This document shows, piece by piece, positions 55,216 to 64,000 of a stretch of DNA of 64,000 nt; position 1 is the first letter of the stretch, and each line of letters opens with the position of its first letter. The notes beneath the pieces were generated by a model. It was not told the DNA's origin, searched no databases, and saw only the letters and a program-made list of their open reading frames with translations. The position numbers and the translations under genes were made by a program. The stretch comes from Azospirillum fermentarium. GTDB taxonomy: Bacteria; Pseudomonadota; Alphaproteobacteria; Azospirillales; Azospirillaceae. The stretch lies in the NCBI RefSeq assembly GCF_025961205.1, contig NZ_JAOQNH010000001.1:1-64000 (forward strand), written 5' to 3'.

Positions 55216-56139
55216 ATGTGGAACTACACCGACAAGGTCAAGGAACACTTCTTCAACCCCAAGAACGCGGGCGCGCTGGAAACGGCCAACGCGGTGGGCG
55301 AAGTCGGCTCCATCACCTGCGGCGACGCGCTGAAGCTGATGATGAAGGTCAACCCCGACACCAACGTGATCGAGGATGCCCGCTTCCAGACCTTCGGCTG
55401 CGGTTCGGCCATCGCGTCCTCCTCGGCGCTGACCGAAATGATCATCGGCAAGACGGTGGACGAGGCGCTGGTCATCACCAACCGCGACATCGCCGAGTAT
55501 CTGGGCGGGCTGCCGCCGGAAAAGATGCACTGTTCGGTCATGGGTGCCGAAGCGCTGCGCGCCGCCATCGCCAACTTCAAGGGCGAAGAGTGGGTCGATG
55601 ACCACGAAGAGGGCGAGCTGGTCTGCAAGTGCTTCGGCATCGACGCCGCCATGATCGAGCGCGCGGTGACCGTCAACAACCTGACCACGCTGGAGGAGGT
55701 GACCAACTACACCAAGGCCGGCGGCTCGTGCCAAACCTGCCACGAGAAGATCGAAGAGGTGCTGGAGGCGGTGCTGGCCAAGCAGGCGGCCAAGCCGCCG
55801 GAAAAGTCGCCGCTGCTGCCCGTCGCCGACATCAAGCCCGCCCCGACGCCGGCCCCCAAGGCCGACGCCCCGGTGGCCGCGGCGCCGAAGATGACCAACG
55901 TCCAGCGGATGCAGGCCATCATGATGGCCATCGAAGAGATCCGCCCGCAGCTTCAGCGCGACGGCGGCGATGTGGAGCTGGTGGATATCGACGGCAAGGA
56001 CATCTACGTCCGCCTGTCCGGTGCCTGCACCGGCTGTTCCCAGTCGGCCAGCACCATGATGGGCGTGCAGATGAAGCTGGTCGAGAAGCTCGGCGAATTC
56101 GTGCGGGTAAAGCCCGCCTCCCTGCTGGCGAAGGTGTGA
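55216..56139 (+). CDS. nifU: Fe-S cluster scaffold NifU
   Basis: Scaffold for the clusters used by nitrogenase. The 307-residue protein has all three NifU parts. The N-terminal IscU-like domain has C35, C62 and C106; the central 2Fe-2S domain has C137, C139, C172 and C175; and the C-terminal Nfu domain has C271-x2-C274. A Pro/Ala-rich linker (about 190-225) joins the last two. It is co-transcribed with iscA and nifS; only three bases separate it from nifS. Confidence 0.98.
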   Translation: MWNYTDKVKEHFFNPKNAGALETANAVGEVGSITCGDALKLMMKVNPDTNVIEDARFQTFGCGSAIASSSALTEMIIGKTVDEALVITNRDIAEYLGGLPPEKMHCSVMGAEALRAAIANFKGEEWVDDHEEGELVCKCFGIDAAMIERAVTVNNLTTLEEVTNYTKAGGSCQTCHEKIEEVLEAVLAKQAAKPPEKSPLLPVADIKPAPTPAPKADAPVAAAPKMTNVQRMQAIMMAIEEIRPQLQRDGGDVELVDIDGKDIYVRLSGACTGCSQSASTMMGVQMKLVEKLGEFVRVKPASLLAKV

Positions 56140-56142
56140 TCC

Positions 56143-57345
56143 ATGACGGGCGTCTATCTCGACAACAACGCCACCACCCGCGTCGATGACGCGGTGGTGG
56201 AAGCGATGCTGCCGCTGTTCACCCAGCATTTCGGCAACGCATCGTCCATGCACGCCTTCGGTGGTGCTGTCGGCGGGCTGATCGAAAAGGCCCGCCAGCA
56301 GGTCCAGGCCCTGCTGGGGGCGGCCCACGACACCGAAATCGTCTTCACCGCCAGCGGCACGGAAAGCGACAACACCGCCATCCTGTCGGCGCTGGAGGCG
56401 TACCCGAAGAAGCGCACCATCATCACCAGCGTGGTCGAACACCCCGCCGTGCTGTCGCTGTGCGATTACCTGGAAAACAAGCGCGGCATCACCGTCCACC
56501 GCATCCCGGTGGACAGCCGCGGCAATCTCGACATCGACGCGTACAAGGCGGCTTTGTCGCCCGACGTCGCCATCGTGTCGTTCATGTGGGCCAACAACGA
56601 GACCGGCACCCTGTTCCCCATCGAGGAACTGGCGAAGATGGCCAAGGCGGTGGGCGCGCTGTTCCACACCGACGCGGTGCAGGCGGTGGGCAAGATCCCC
56701 ATGCGGCTGGCCGACTCGTCCATCGACATGCTGTCGCTGTCGGGCCACAAGCTGCACGCGCCCAAGGGCGTGGGGGCCTTGTACGTCAAGCGCGGCACCC
56801 GCTTCCGCCCCATGCTGCGCGGCGGGCACCAGGAACGGTCGCGCCGGGCCGGCACGGAAAACGCACCGGGCATCGTCGGGCTGGGCAAGGCCGCCGAACT
56901 GGCGCTCCAGCACATGGCGGATGAGAACACCCGCGTGCGGGCGCTGCGCGACAAGCTGGAGCGGGCCATCCTGGCGGCGGTGCCCAACTGCTTCGTCACC
57001 GGCAACCCCGACCTGCGGCTGCCCAACACCGCCAACATCGCGTTCGAGTACATCGAGGGCGAGGCCATCCTGCTGCTGCTGAACGAAAACGGCATCGCCG
57101 CGTCGTCGGGATCGGCCTGCACGTCGGGCTCGCTGGAGCCCAGCCACGTGATGCGGGCCATGGGCGTGCCCTACACCGCCGCCCACGGTGCCACCCGCTT
57201 CTCCCTGTCCCGCGACACCACGGAAGAGGAGATCGACCACGTGATCGCCGTGGTGCCGGGCATCATCGAGCGGCTGCGCGCCCTCTCGCCCTATTGGTCC
57301 AAGAGCGGGGCCGACGCCAAGGGCTTCGCACCGGTCTATTCCTGA
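56143..57345 (+). CDS. nifS: Cysteine desulfurase NifS
   Basis: A PLP enzyme that supplies sulfur from cysteine to NifU. The 400-residue class V aminotransferase has H100, the PLP Lys203 in [12 protein letters not shown], and the active Cys326 in SSGSACTSG. The start ATG follows the nifU stop by three bases. CysE, encoded two genes further on, would feed cysteine production. Confidence 0.98.
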   Translation: MTGVYLDNNATTRVDDAVVEAMLPLFTQHFGNASSMHAFGGAVGGLIEKARQQVQALLGAAHDTEIVFTASGTESDNTAILSALEAYPKKRTIITSVVEHPAVLSLCDYLENKRGITVHRIPVDSRGNLDIDAYKAALSPDVAIVSFMWANNETGTLFPIEELAKMAKAVGALFHTDAVQAVGKIPMRLADSSIDMLSLSGHKLHAPKGVGALYVKRGTRFRPMLRGGHQERSRRAGTENAPGIVGLGKAAELALQHMADENTRVRALRDKLERAILAAVPNCFVTGNPDLRLPNTANIAFEYIEGEAILLLLNENGIAASSGSACTSGSLEPSHVMRAMGVPYTAAHGATRFSLSRDTTEEEIDHVIAVVPGIIERLRALSPYWSKSGADAKGFAPVYS

Positions 57346-57409
57346 CCGGTGCGGCCCGCCCCCCGTCCGTAACGCCGACCTGTCGATTCCAGGGGAAAAG
57401 GTGACGACC

Positions 57410-58552
57410 ATGCTGATCGAACGGCCCTTTGCCACCATCAACGACACCACGTTGCGCGACGGGGAGCAGACGGCGGGCGTGGCCTTCACCCTGGACGAGA
57501 AGATCGCCATCGCCCGCGCACTGGACGCCGCCGGGGTGCCCGAACTGGAAATCGGCATCCCGGCCATGGGCGAGGACGAGCGCGAGGGCATCCGCGCCGT
57601 GGCCTCGCTGGGCCTGCGGGCCAAGATGATGGTGTGGTGCCGCATGCACGACACCGACCTGCAGGCGGCACAGGCGTGCGGCGTGGGCTTCCTCAACCTG
57701 TCCATGCCGGTGTCCGACATCCAGATCGGGCGCAAGCTGCGCCGCACCCGCGACTGGGCGCTGGGCGAGATCGAGCGCAAGATCAAGCAGGCCTGCGATC
57801 TGGGGTACGAGGTCAGCCTGGGCGGCGAGGACTCCTCCCGCGCCGACATGGATTTCATCCTGGCCGCGGTGACGGTGGCGCAAGGAGCGGGGGCACGGCG
57901 GTTCCGCTTCGCCGACACGCTGGGGGTGCTGGACCCGTTCCAGACCCGTGCCTGCATCGAGCGCATCCGCCGGGAAACCGACATCGAAATCGAAATGCAC
58001 GCCCACGACGATCTGGGTCTGGCGACCGCCAATTCCCTGGCCGCCATCCAGGGCGGGGCCACCCACGTCAACACCACCGTCAACGGCCTGGGCGAACGCG
58101 CCGGCAACGCGCCGATGGAAGAGGTGGTGATGGCGATGAAGGTGCTGTACGGCCGCCCGACCGGCGTGGACACCCGCGCGCTGTCGGCCATCTCCCATCT
58201 GGTGGAGGCGGCGTCCAACCGCCCGGTGGCGGTGAACAAATCCATCGTCGGCGATGCGGTCTTCACCCACGAGGCCGGCATCCACGTGGACGGGCTGCTG
58301 CGCGACCGCCAGACCTATCAGGGCTTCGACCCGGCGGAGGTGGGGCGCGAACACCGCATCGTGCTGGGCAAGCATTCCGGCACCTCGGCGGTCAAGATGG
58401 CCTATGCCCAGATCGGCATGAGCGTGGACGACGCCGCGGCCCAGGCCATCCTGCCGCGGGTCCGCGCGCTCGCCACCCGCGCCAAGCGCCCGCCGACCCC
58501 GCAGGAGCTGATGAGCTTCCACGCCGACGCCGTTCTCGCCCCTTCCGAATAA
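57410..58552 (+). CDS. nifV: Homocitrate synthase NifV
   Basis: Condenses acetyl-CoA with 2-oxoglutarate to homocitrate, the organic part of FeMo-co. The 380-residue enzyme has the family [13 protein letters not shown] and the metal motif [15 protein letters not shown] (H-x-H), with [15 protein letters not shown]. It has the nif-type length and a short C terminus without the leucine-binding regulatory domain of LeuA. ATG 57410 was chosen over the GTG three codons before it. Confidence 0.96.
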   Translation: MLIERPFATINDTTLRDGEQTAGVAFTLDEKIAIARALDAAGVPELEIGIPAMGEDEREGIRAVASLGLRAKMMVWCRMHDTDLQAAQACGVGFLNLSMPVSDIQIGRKLRRTRDWALGEIERKIKQACDLGYEVSLGGEDSSRADMDFILAAVTVAQGAGARRFRFADTLGVLDPFQTRACIERIRRETDIEIEMHAHDDLGLATANSLAAIQGGATHVNTTVNGLGERAGNAPMEEVVMAMKVLYGRPTGVDTRALSAISHLVEAASNRPVAVNKSIVGDAVFTHEAGIHVDGLLRDRQTYQGFDPAEVGREHRIVLGKHSGTSAVKMAYAQIGMSVDDAAAQAILPRVRALATRAKRPPTPQELMSFHADAVLAPSE

Positions 58553-58577
58553 GTCCGGTCCCCACGGGAGAACCGCC

Positions 58578-59420
58578 ATGGCCGCCGCTTCCGACGCCGC
58601 CCCCGGTCTGATCCGGCTGATCAAGGAAGACGTGCTGTGCGTCTTCGACCGCGACCCCGCCGCCCGCACGGTGTGGGAGGTGATGACCTGCTACCCCGGC
58701 ATCCACGCCCTGATCGCCCACCGCCTGTCCCACACGCTGTGGAAACGCGGCTACCGCTGGCCGGCGCGGTTCCTGTCGTACCTGTCCCGCGCGGTGACCA
58801 ACATCGACATCCACCCCGGTGCCCGCATCGGGCGGCGTTTCTTCATCGACCACGGGGCCGGCGTGGTGATCGGCGAGACGGCGGAGGTGGGCAACGACGT
58901 GACGCTGTACCACGGCGTCACCCTGGGCGGCACCTCGTGGAACAAGGGCAAGCGCCACCCCACCCTGCGCGACGGGGTGCTGGTGGGATCGGGGGCCAAG
59001 ATCCTCGGCCCCATCACCGTGGGCGTCAACGCGCGGGTCGGCGCCAATTCGGTGGTGACCAAGGAGGTGCCGGACGGCATGACCGTGGTCGGCATCCCCG
59101 GCCGTCTGGTGCGCCCGGCGGGCCAGGGCCGCGACCGCCAGGACGGCATCGACCTGGATCACCACCTGATGCCCGACCCGGTGGGCAAGGCGATTTCGTG
59201 CCTGATCGACCACATCAACCGCATCGAGGCGCGGCTGGAAGCCCACGCCTCGGCGGAAGAGGCGGAACGGCTGGGGCATCTGTCCGGGGTGGTGTGCGAT
59301 TCCTGCGGCAACGTCTGCGACCAGGACAGTTGCGCCGCCCCCGATCTGGACCCCCGCACGCCCCTGGAACGGGCCGTGGAGGCGGCGGTCAGCACCGCCA
59401 CCCTGAAGCGGCCCCATTAA
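58578..59420 (+). CDS. cysE: Serine O-acetyltransferase (nif-linked CysE) with Cys-rich C-terminal region
   Basis: Makes O-acetylserine for cysteine synthesis. The 280-residue protein has the left-handed beta-helix hexapeptides ([37 protein letters not shown]) and [18 protein letters not shown] at the active site. The C-terminal third is longer than usual and contains C-x2-C-x3-C-x4-C (codons 59295-59333). It starts 25 bases after nifV. Linkage to nifUSV suggests it meets the cysteine demand of NifS in nitrogen-fixing cells. Confidence 0.95.
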   Translation: MAAASDAAPGLIRLIKEDVLCVFDRDPAARTVWEVMTCYPGIHALIAHRLSHTLWKRGYRWPARFLSYLSRAVTNIDIHPGARIGRRFFIDHGAGVVIGETAEVGNDVTLYHGVTLGGTSWNKGKRHPTLRDGVLVGSGAKILGPITVGVNARVGANSVVTKEVPDGMTVVGIPGRLVRPAGQGRDRQDGIDLDHHLMPDPVGKAISCLIDHINRIEARLEAHASAEEAERLGHLSGVVCDSCGNVCDQDSCAAPDLDPRTPLERAVEAAVSTATLKRPH

Positions 59421-59508
59421 GTCTCAACCACGAATCATCGAGCAACCGGGCCGGCGGACCACCGCACCCCCTCCCCGACCACCGGCCCACGAGAGGAGCG
59501 CCCATCGC

Positions 59509-59838
59509 ATGAGCTTCAAGGACGATCTGGAAGACCTGGAAACGGCGGAAGATTTCCTGACCTTCCTCGGCGTTCCGTTCGACCGCCGGGTGGTCAACGT
59601 GAACCGCCTGCACATCCTCCAGCGCTTCCACAATTATCTGGCCGAGGACACCGCCATCGAGGATCTGGACGACGAGGGGATGGCGACCCGCTACCGGCTG
59701 CACCTGCAGCGGGCGTATCAGGATTTCGTCACCTCCTCCGCCATCACGGAAAAGGTGTTCAAGGTCCATCAGGAGCAGGCCCAGCGCATGAGCGACCGTT
59801 TCGTGCCGCTCGATTCCCTCATCGCGCCGCTGAAGTAA
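59509..59838 (+). CDS. nifW: Nitrogenase-stabilising protein NifW
   Basis: A 109-residue protein that protects the MoFe protein from oxygen damage and aids its maturation. Conserved parts are LETAEDFLTFLGVPFDRRVVNVNRLHILQRFHNYL and AYQDFVTSSAITEKVFKVH. It follows cysE by 88 bases behind GAGAGGAG. Its last 20 bases overlap the 3' end of the opposite-strand transporter gene. Confidence 0.97.
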   Translation: MSFKDDLEDLETAEDFLTFLGVPFDRRVVNVNRLHILQRFHNYLAEDTAIEDLDDEGMATRYRLHLQRAYQDFVTSSAITEKVFKVHQEQAQRMSDRFVPLDSLIAPLK

Positions 59839-61048
59839 CGGCAGCCGACGCCACGGCCACCCGCACCAGCGCCACCGTCACCAGCCCCATGGCGGCGATC
59901 ACCGCCGCCATGGGCACCGCCGTGCCGTTGTCCAGCGCGCCGACCGCCGCACCGGTTCCGGCCCCCAGCACGAACTGCAGAACCCCCATCAGGGCCGCCG
60001 CCCCGCCGGCGTTGCTGTGCGCCCGCGCCATGGCGGAAGCGGCACCGTTGGCCATGATGCAGCCGATGCTGGCGATGCACACGAACAGCGGGGCCAGCAG
60101 CCCGGCCAGCCCGCCGGCCCCGGTCACCGCCGCCGCCAGCAGCACCGCCCCGCCCGCGGCATAGGCCAGCACCGCCACCCGCAGGATGCGCGTCTCGCAG
60201 AAGCGGCGCAGCAGCCGCACGTTCACCTGCGACAGGATCACCATGCCCAGCGCGTTGCCGCCGAAGATCAGGCCATAGAGCTGCGGCGACACCCCGTGCT
60301 GCTCGATCAGCACCATGGGCGAATTGGTGATGTAGGCGAACAGCCCGGCCATCACGCACCCGCCCGACAGGGTGAAGGCGACGAAGGCCCGGTCGCGCAG
60401 CAGCGCCCCCCAGGCCCGCAGCATTCCCCCGACCCCGGCACCGGAGCGCCGCTCCGCCGGCAGGCTTTCCTCCAGCCCCAGCCACACCGCCAGCGCCGCC
60501 GTCAGCCCGATCACGGTCAACACCCAGAACATGGCCCGCCAGCCGGCCACCACCAGCAACTGCCCGCCCAGGATCGGCGCCAGGATCGGCGCCAGCCCCA
60601 CCACCAGCATCAGCGACGAGAACACCCGCGCCGCGTCCCGCCCGTCGAACAGGTCGCGGATCATCGCCCGCCCGATCACCATGCCGGCACTGCCCCCCAT
60701 CGCCTGCAGCAGCCGCACCGCGATCAACTGCTCCACCGAAGTCACCAGCGCCGCCAGGGCCGAGGCGACGGCGTACAGCAGCACCCCGGCGATCAGCGGC
60801 CCCCGCCGGCCATAGCGGTCCGACAGCGGCCCATAGATCAACTGCCCCACCGCCAGCCCGGCCAGGAACACCGCCAGACTGGCCTGCACCGCGCCGGGGG
60901 TGGCGTGGAGATCCTCCACGATCCGGGGAAAGGCCGGCAGGTACATGTCGATGGACAGCGGTGCGAAGGCCGACAGGGCCCCCAGCACCAGCGTCAGCCG
61001 GCGGAACCGGGCCGGGGACATGCTGTCCACGGAAACGGGGTGGGTCAT
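59819..61048 (-). CDS. Bcr/CflA family MFS drug transporter
   Basis: A 409-residue membrane protein with twelve predicted helices. The MFS/Bcr signature is seen in LSIDMYLPAFPRIVEDL, the inter-helix loop GPLSDRYGRRGPLI, and RLLQAMGGSAGMVIGRAMIRDL. Substrates of relatives include bicyclomycin and sulfonamides. The substrate here is unknown. It reads away from the nitroreductase only in gene order; both are on the minus strand, with 94 bases between. Confidence 0.93.
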   Translation of the reverse strand: MTHPVSVDSMSPARFRRLTLVLGALSAFAPLSIDMYLPAFPRIVEDLHATPGAVQASLAVFLAGLAVGQLIYGPLSDRYGRRGPLIAGVLLYAVASALAALVTSVEQLIAVRLLQAMGGSAGMVIGRAMIRDLFDGRDAARVFSSLMLVVGLAPILAPILGGQLLVVAGWRAMFWVLTVIGLTAALAVWLGLEESLPAERRSGAGVGGMLRAWGALLRDRAFVAFTLSGGCVMAGLFAYITNSPMVLIEQHGVSPQLYGLIFGGNALGMVILSQVNVRLLRRFCETRILRVAVLAYAAGGAVLLAAAVTGAGGLAGLLAPLFVCIASIGCIMANGAASAMARAHSNAGGAAALMGVLQFVLGAGTGAAVGALDNGTAVPMAAVIAAMGLVTVALVRVAVASAAVTSAAR

Positions 61049-61142
61049 GGGAAGCGTCCTCAGAAAAAAACAACGGCAGCAGTGGCGTGGGCCGCTGCTG
61101 CCGCGGTTGCCGGGCTGCCCCCGGCACCTGGACCGCCGGGGA

Positions 61143-61745
61143 TCAGGCGAAGCGGGTGGCCTCGCCGAAGCTCAGGCGCGGCAGGCGGGGGAACAGGGCG
61201 TCGGGCTTGCCATAGCCGATGTTGATCAGCAGGTTGGCCGCCCACGGGCTGTCGGGGAAGAAGGCGGCGGCCGCCTTTTCCTTATCAAAGCCGGACATCG
61301 GCCCGCAATCCAGACCCACCGCGCGCAAAGCGATGATCAGGTATGCCGCCTGCAACGAGCTGTTGCGGAACGCCGTTTCCTCCAGCAGGGCGGCGTTGCT
61401 GCGGAACATCTCCGGCGCCGCGGCGAAATGGGGGAACAGCACCGGCAGCGTGTCGGGGAACGCGCGGTCGAAGGCGACGATGGCCGTCACCGGGGCCGCC
61501 ATGGTCTTGTCCACGTTGCCGGGCGACAGCGTGGGCTTCAGCCGTTCCTTGCCCTCCGCACTGGTCACGAAGACCACGCGCATGGGCTGGGTGTTCATGC
61601 TGGTGGGGCCCATCTTGGCGATGTCATAGGCCTGCTCCAGCAGCGCCGGATCGACCGGGCGGTCCTGCCACGCGGAAAAGGTACGGGCATCGCGGAACAG
61701 AACGTCGAGGGCGGAAGAGGAAACGGACGGATGGGCGTCGGCCAT
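61143..61745 (-). CDS. Nitroreductase family protein (RutE/malonic semialdehyde reductase-like)
   Basis: A 200-residue flavin (FMN) enzyme of the RutE/HadB group. It has LDVLFRDARTFSAWQDRPVD, AKMGPTSMNTQPMRVVFV, and the later LQAAYLIIALRAVGLDCGPMSGFD typical of the family. Start ATG 61745 was chosen because similarity begins there; the frame is open 29 codons further. The usual partner genes of the Rut pathway are not present, so the reaction is not fixed. Confidence 0.9.
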   Translation of the reverse strand: MADAHPSVSSSALDVLFRDARTFSAWQDRPVDPALLEQAYDIAKMGPTSMNTQPMRVVFVTSAEGKERLKPTLSPGNVDKTMAAPVTAIVAFDRAFPDTLPVLFPHFAAAPEMFRSNAALLEETAFRNSSLQAAYLIIALRAVGLDCGPMSGFDKEKAAAAFFPDSPWAANLLINIGYGKPDALFPRLPRLSFGEATRFA

Positions 61746-61913
61746 GGTTCGGCACCGTTGCAGGAAAAAATGTGGTGCCACTATCCGCCCGCCCGCGGCA
61801 TTGATCAAATTGATAGACTGTATGGCATCCATCCATCAGATGAATGAACGCCGGCTTGAAGATTATCCCCAGCCGCCGTACACCAGGACATTCAGCAAAC
61901 CGACCGAGCCGGT

Positions 61914-63539
61914 ATGAGACCCCGTTTCCCCTTCACGTCCGCCCGCATGGCCTGGGCGGGGCTTGGGCTTCGTACGCGTCTGACCGCGTTCCTGCTGCTG
62001 ACCCTGCTGCCGCTGGTGGGGCTGGTCGCCGCCATGGTGGTGCAGGAGCGCGGCCAGAAGATCGAACTGGCGCGCCACGACACCTTTCTCTTCGCCGAAC
62101 GGGGGGCGGTGCAGCAGGGCGAGATCTTGCAGCAGGCGCGCAGCGCGCTCCGGATGCTGGCCCTGATGCCCGAGGTGCGGCGCACGGTCCCCGGCCGGTG
62201 CCCGCAGATCCTGGCCCAGGCCGCCGGCCTCTACCCGTGGAGCGCCGGTTTCTCGGTGGCGGCTCCCGACGGGCGCCAGCTCTGCACCAGTTCCGGGATG
62301 CCCGCCCCGTCCATCGCCGACCGCGGCTATTTCCGGCGGGCGGTAGAAACGCGCCAGCTTGCCACCAGCGGCTTCATGCTCGGGCGTGTCAGCGGCAAGC
62401 CGCGCATGGCCGTGGCCCTGCCCGCCCTGGACGAGACCGGCGCGGTGGAAGCGGTGCTGATCACCGGCGTCGATCTGCAATGGCTGTCCGCCCTGTCCGC
62501 CGAGGTGGCGGAGGCGTCGGGCGGGGTGGTCACCGTGTTCGATGCCCACGGCACGGTGCTGGCCCGCGAACCCGATCCCACCGGCCTCACCGGACGGTCC
62601 ATGACCAGCCACCCCCTGGTGCAGGAAATCATGGGACGGGGTGCCGGCGTGGCCGAAGGGACGGGGCTGGACGGGATACCGCGGATCACCGGCTTCGCCC
62701 CCCTGGGCGACAGCGGCGCCCGGATCACCGTGGGCGTGTCCCGCGACCGGACCGTCGCCGCGGTGGACCGCAAGCTGCTGCTGGGGTCGGGGGTGATGGT
62801 GGTTCTGGTGTTTCTGACCGTCATCGGCCTGTGGCTGCTGATGGACCGGCTGGTGCTGCGCCAGTTGCGTGGGCTGCTGGCGTCGGCGGAACGGCTGTCG
62901 GCGGGTGGATTCGACCCCAGCCATCCCTGTGCCCCCCATCACGCCGGGGAAATCGGCGAGGTCAGCCGCGCTGTCCACGCCATGGGGCGGACGCTGCAAT
63001 CCATCGCGCTGAAAGACCCGCTGACCGGTCTGGGCAACCGCCGCTTTCTCGACGGCCATCTGGCCCGGCTGGGGGGTGCCGGCCCGCCGCCGGACGGGGC
63101 GGGCGTGGCGGTGCTCTATCTGGATCTCGACGGGTTCAAGCCCATCAACGACCGCCACGGCCACCCGGTGGGCGACGCGGTGCTGACGGAGGTGGGGACG
63201 CGGCTGCTGCGGTCCATCCGCGACGGCGACGTCGCCGCCCGGCTGGGCGGGGACGAGTTCGTGGTCCTGGCCCGCATCCTCCCGGAACCGGCGAGGGGCG
63301 CCGACGCCGGGTCGGGCAGCGCCATGGCGCTGGCCGCCCGGATCATCCATGACCTGTCGGTGCCGCTGACGGCGGGTGGGCTGGACCTGCACATCGGGTG
63401 CAGCGCCGGGGTTGCGCTGTGGCCCCGGCACCACCCCGACCCGGCCCAGGTGCTGCACGCCGCCGATCAGGCGCTCTATGCCGCCAAGAAGGCCGGGCGC
63501 GGTCAGGCCGTGCTGTGGCGGGAGGGAATGCCCGCATGA
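61914..63539 (+). CDS. Membrane diguanylate cyclase with periplasmic sensor (GGDEF)
   Basis: A 541-residue protein with an N-terminal membrane helix (FLLLTLLPLVGLVAAMVV), a dCache-like periplasmic domain (about 45-280, with RGYFRRAVETRQ and GKPRMAVALPALDE), a second helix (about 290-315), a HAMP-like linker, and a GGDEF domain. The active site RLGGDEFVVL is intact, as is the inhibitory RxxD site (RDGD) five residues before it. It should make c-di-GMP in response to an outside signal. The next gene starts in its stop codon. Confidence 0.93.
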   Translation: MRPRFPFTSARMAWAGLGLRTRLTAFLLLTLLPLVGLVAAMVVQERGQKIELARHDTFLFAERGAVQQGEILQQARSALRMLALMPEVRRTVPGRCPQILAQAAGLYPWSAGFSVAAPDGRQLCTSSGMPAPSIADRGYFRRAVETRQLATSGFMLGRVSGKPRMAVALPALDETGAVEAVLITGVDLQWLSALSAEVAEASGGVVTVFDAHGTVLAREPDPTGLTGRSMTSHPLVQEIMGRGAGVAEGTGLDGIPRITGFAPLGDSGARITVGVSRDRTVAAVDRKLLLGSGVMVVLVFLTVIGLWLLMDRLVLRQLRGLLASAERLSAGGFDPSHPCAPHHAGEIGEVSRAVHAMGRTLQSIALKDPLTGLGNRRFLDGHLARLGGAGPPPDGAGVAVLYLDLDGFKPINDRHGHPVGDAVLTEVGTRLLRSIRDGDVAARLGGDEFVVLARILPEPARGADAGSGSAMALAARIIHDLSVPLTAGGLDLHIGCSAGVALWPRHHPDPAQVLHAADQALYAAKKAGRGQAVLWREGMPA

Positions 63540-64000
63540 ACCTCAACGCCATCGACCTCAACCTGCTGAAGGCGTTCGACGCGCTGATGGTGGAGCGGGG
63601 CGTGACCCGCGCGGCCCAGCGCATCGGCCTGTCGCAGCCGGCCATGAGCCACGCCCTGTCCCGCCTGCGCGACGTGTTCAAGGACGAGTTGTTCGTGCGC
63701 ACGCCCGCGGGGCTGGAGCCGACCAACCGCGCCCGCGATCTGGCCGCCCTGCTGGAACCGGCGCTGGAGGGGGTGCGGGCCGCCCTCACCCTCGCCAGCG
63801 GCTTCGACCCCGCCACCAGCCACCGCACCTTCACCGCCGCCATGGCGGAATACGCCGAAATCGCGCTGGTGGAGCGGCTGACGGAACGCTTCGAACGGTT
63901 GGCACCGGCGGCGGCGCTGCGGCTGGTTCCCGCCACGTCCTCCGATTACGAGGGACAATTGGACCGCGGCTCGGCGGATGTGGCGCTGCTGCACCTGCGC
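63536..64000 (+). CDS. LysR family transcriptional regulator (3' end missing)
   Basis: The first 155 residues of a LysR regulator. The N-terminal winged helix-turn-helix is clear (LNLLKAFDALMVERGVTRAA, then LSQPAMSHALSRLRDVFKDELF), followed by the linker helix and the start of the co-inducer domain. ATG 63536 overlaps the stop of the cyclase gene, so the two are coupled. The ligand and targets cannot be inferred because the effector domain is cut. Confidence 0.9.
   Translation, partial: MNLNAIDLNLLKAFDALMVERGVTRAAQRIGLSQPAMSHALSRLRDVFKDELFVRTPAGLEPTNRARDLAALLEPALEGVRAALTLASGFDPATSHRTFTAAMAEYAEIALVERLTERFERLAPAAALRLVPATSSDYEGQLDRGSADVALLHLR

Overview
The window is high-GC DNA packed with genes whose families and order fit a free-living, nitrogen-fixing alphaproteobacterium, most likely of the Azospirillum/Rhodospirillales group. 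The pointers are a Mo-nitrogenase cluster split into nifHDK-ENX-fdxB-nifQ and iscA-nifUSV-cysE-nifW, the trpBA-accD-folC block, a class I-like glutamine-dependent NAD synthase and a large chemotaxis operon. The genus call is inference from gene content; no 16S rRNA gene is present. nifH is cut at the left edge and a lysR-type gene at the right edge.

Layout. 1-9005 (+): structural nitrogenase genes, the FeMo-co scaffold genes nifE/nifN, nifX and two small accessory genes, a 2x[4Fe-4S] ferredoxin and nifQ. 9058-21535 (-): a chemosensory cluster read from the right as luxR-type regulator, cheY, cheR, cheB, a REC-PAS-GGDEF-EAL protein, a STAS protein, cheA, cheW, a transmembrane receptor, a second cheW, and a soluble receptor-like protein that carries CheZ-like motifs. 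21821-23959 (+): a hybrid histidine kinase. 23997-37057: housekeeping genes (yjdM, rsmD, a repeat-bearing rluB, dodecin, purQ-purL, bolA-grxD, rarD, nadE) and two membrane glycosyltransferases. 37386-44998: small accessory genes (EpmC-like protein, acetyltransferase, AraC regulator, acyltransferase plus HAD phosphatase, FMN oxidase, DUF2339 protein). 45248-50138: trpB, trpA, an acetyltransferase, accD, folC. 50188-54356: small or membrane genes, a ferric-reductase-like flavoprotein, CBS and PilZ proteins. 54732-59838: the second nif block, preceded by a textbook NifA site and sigma-54 promoter. 59819-64000: an MFS pump, a nitroreductase, a diguanylate cyclase and the partial lysR gene.

How it works together. 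The left nif block supplies the nitrogenase proteins, cofactor scaffold and electron donor. The right block supplies Fe-S cluster assembly (IscA, NifU, NifS), homocitrate (NifV), serine acetyltransferase for the cysteine that NifS consumes, and NifW. About 45 kb of unrelated genes separates the two. The chemosensory cluster is flanked by the LuxR regulator and the hybrid kinase, and three copies of one short promoter-region element tie these transcripts together. The most unusual protein is the last gene of that cluster (9058-10800, -): it joins two degenerate receptor-tip segments, a CheZ-like DxxxQ segment and a C-terminal peptide resembling CheY-binding tails, in a cluster with no separate cheZ, cheC or cheX.
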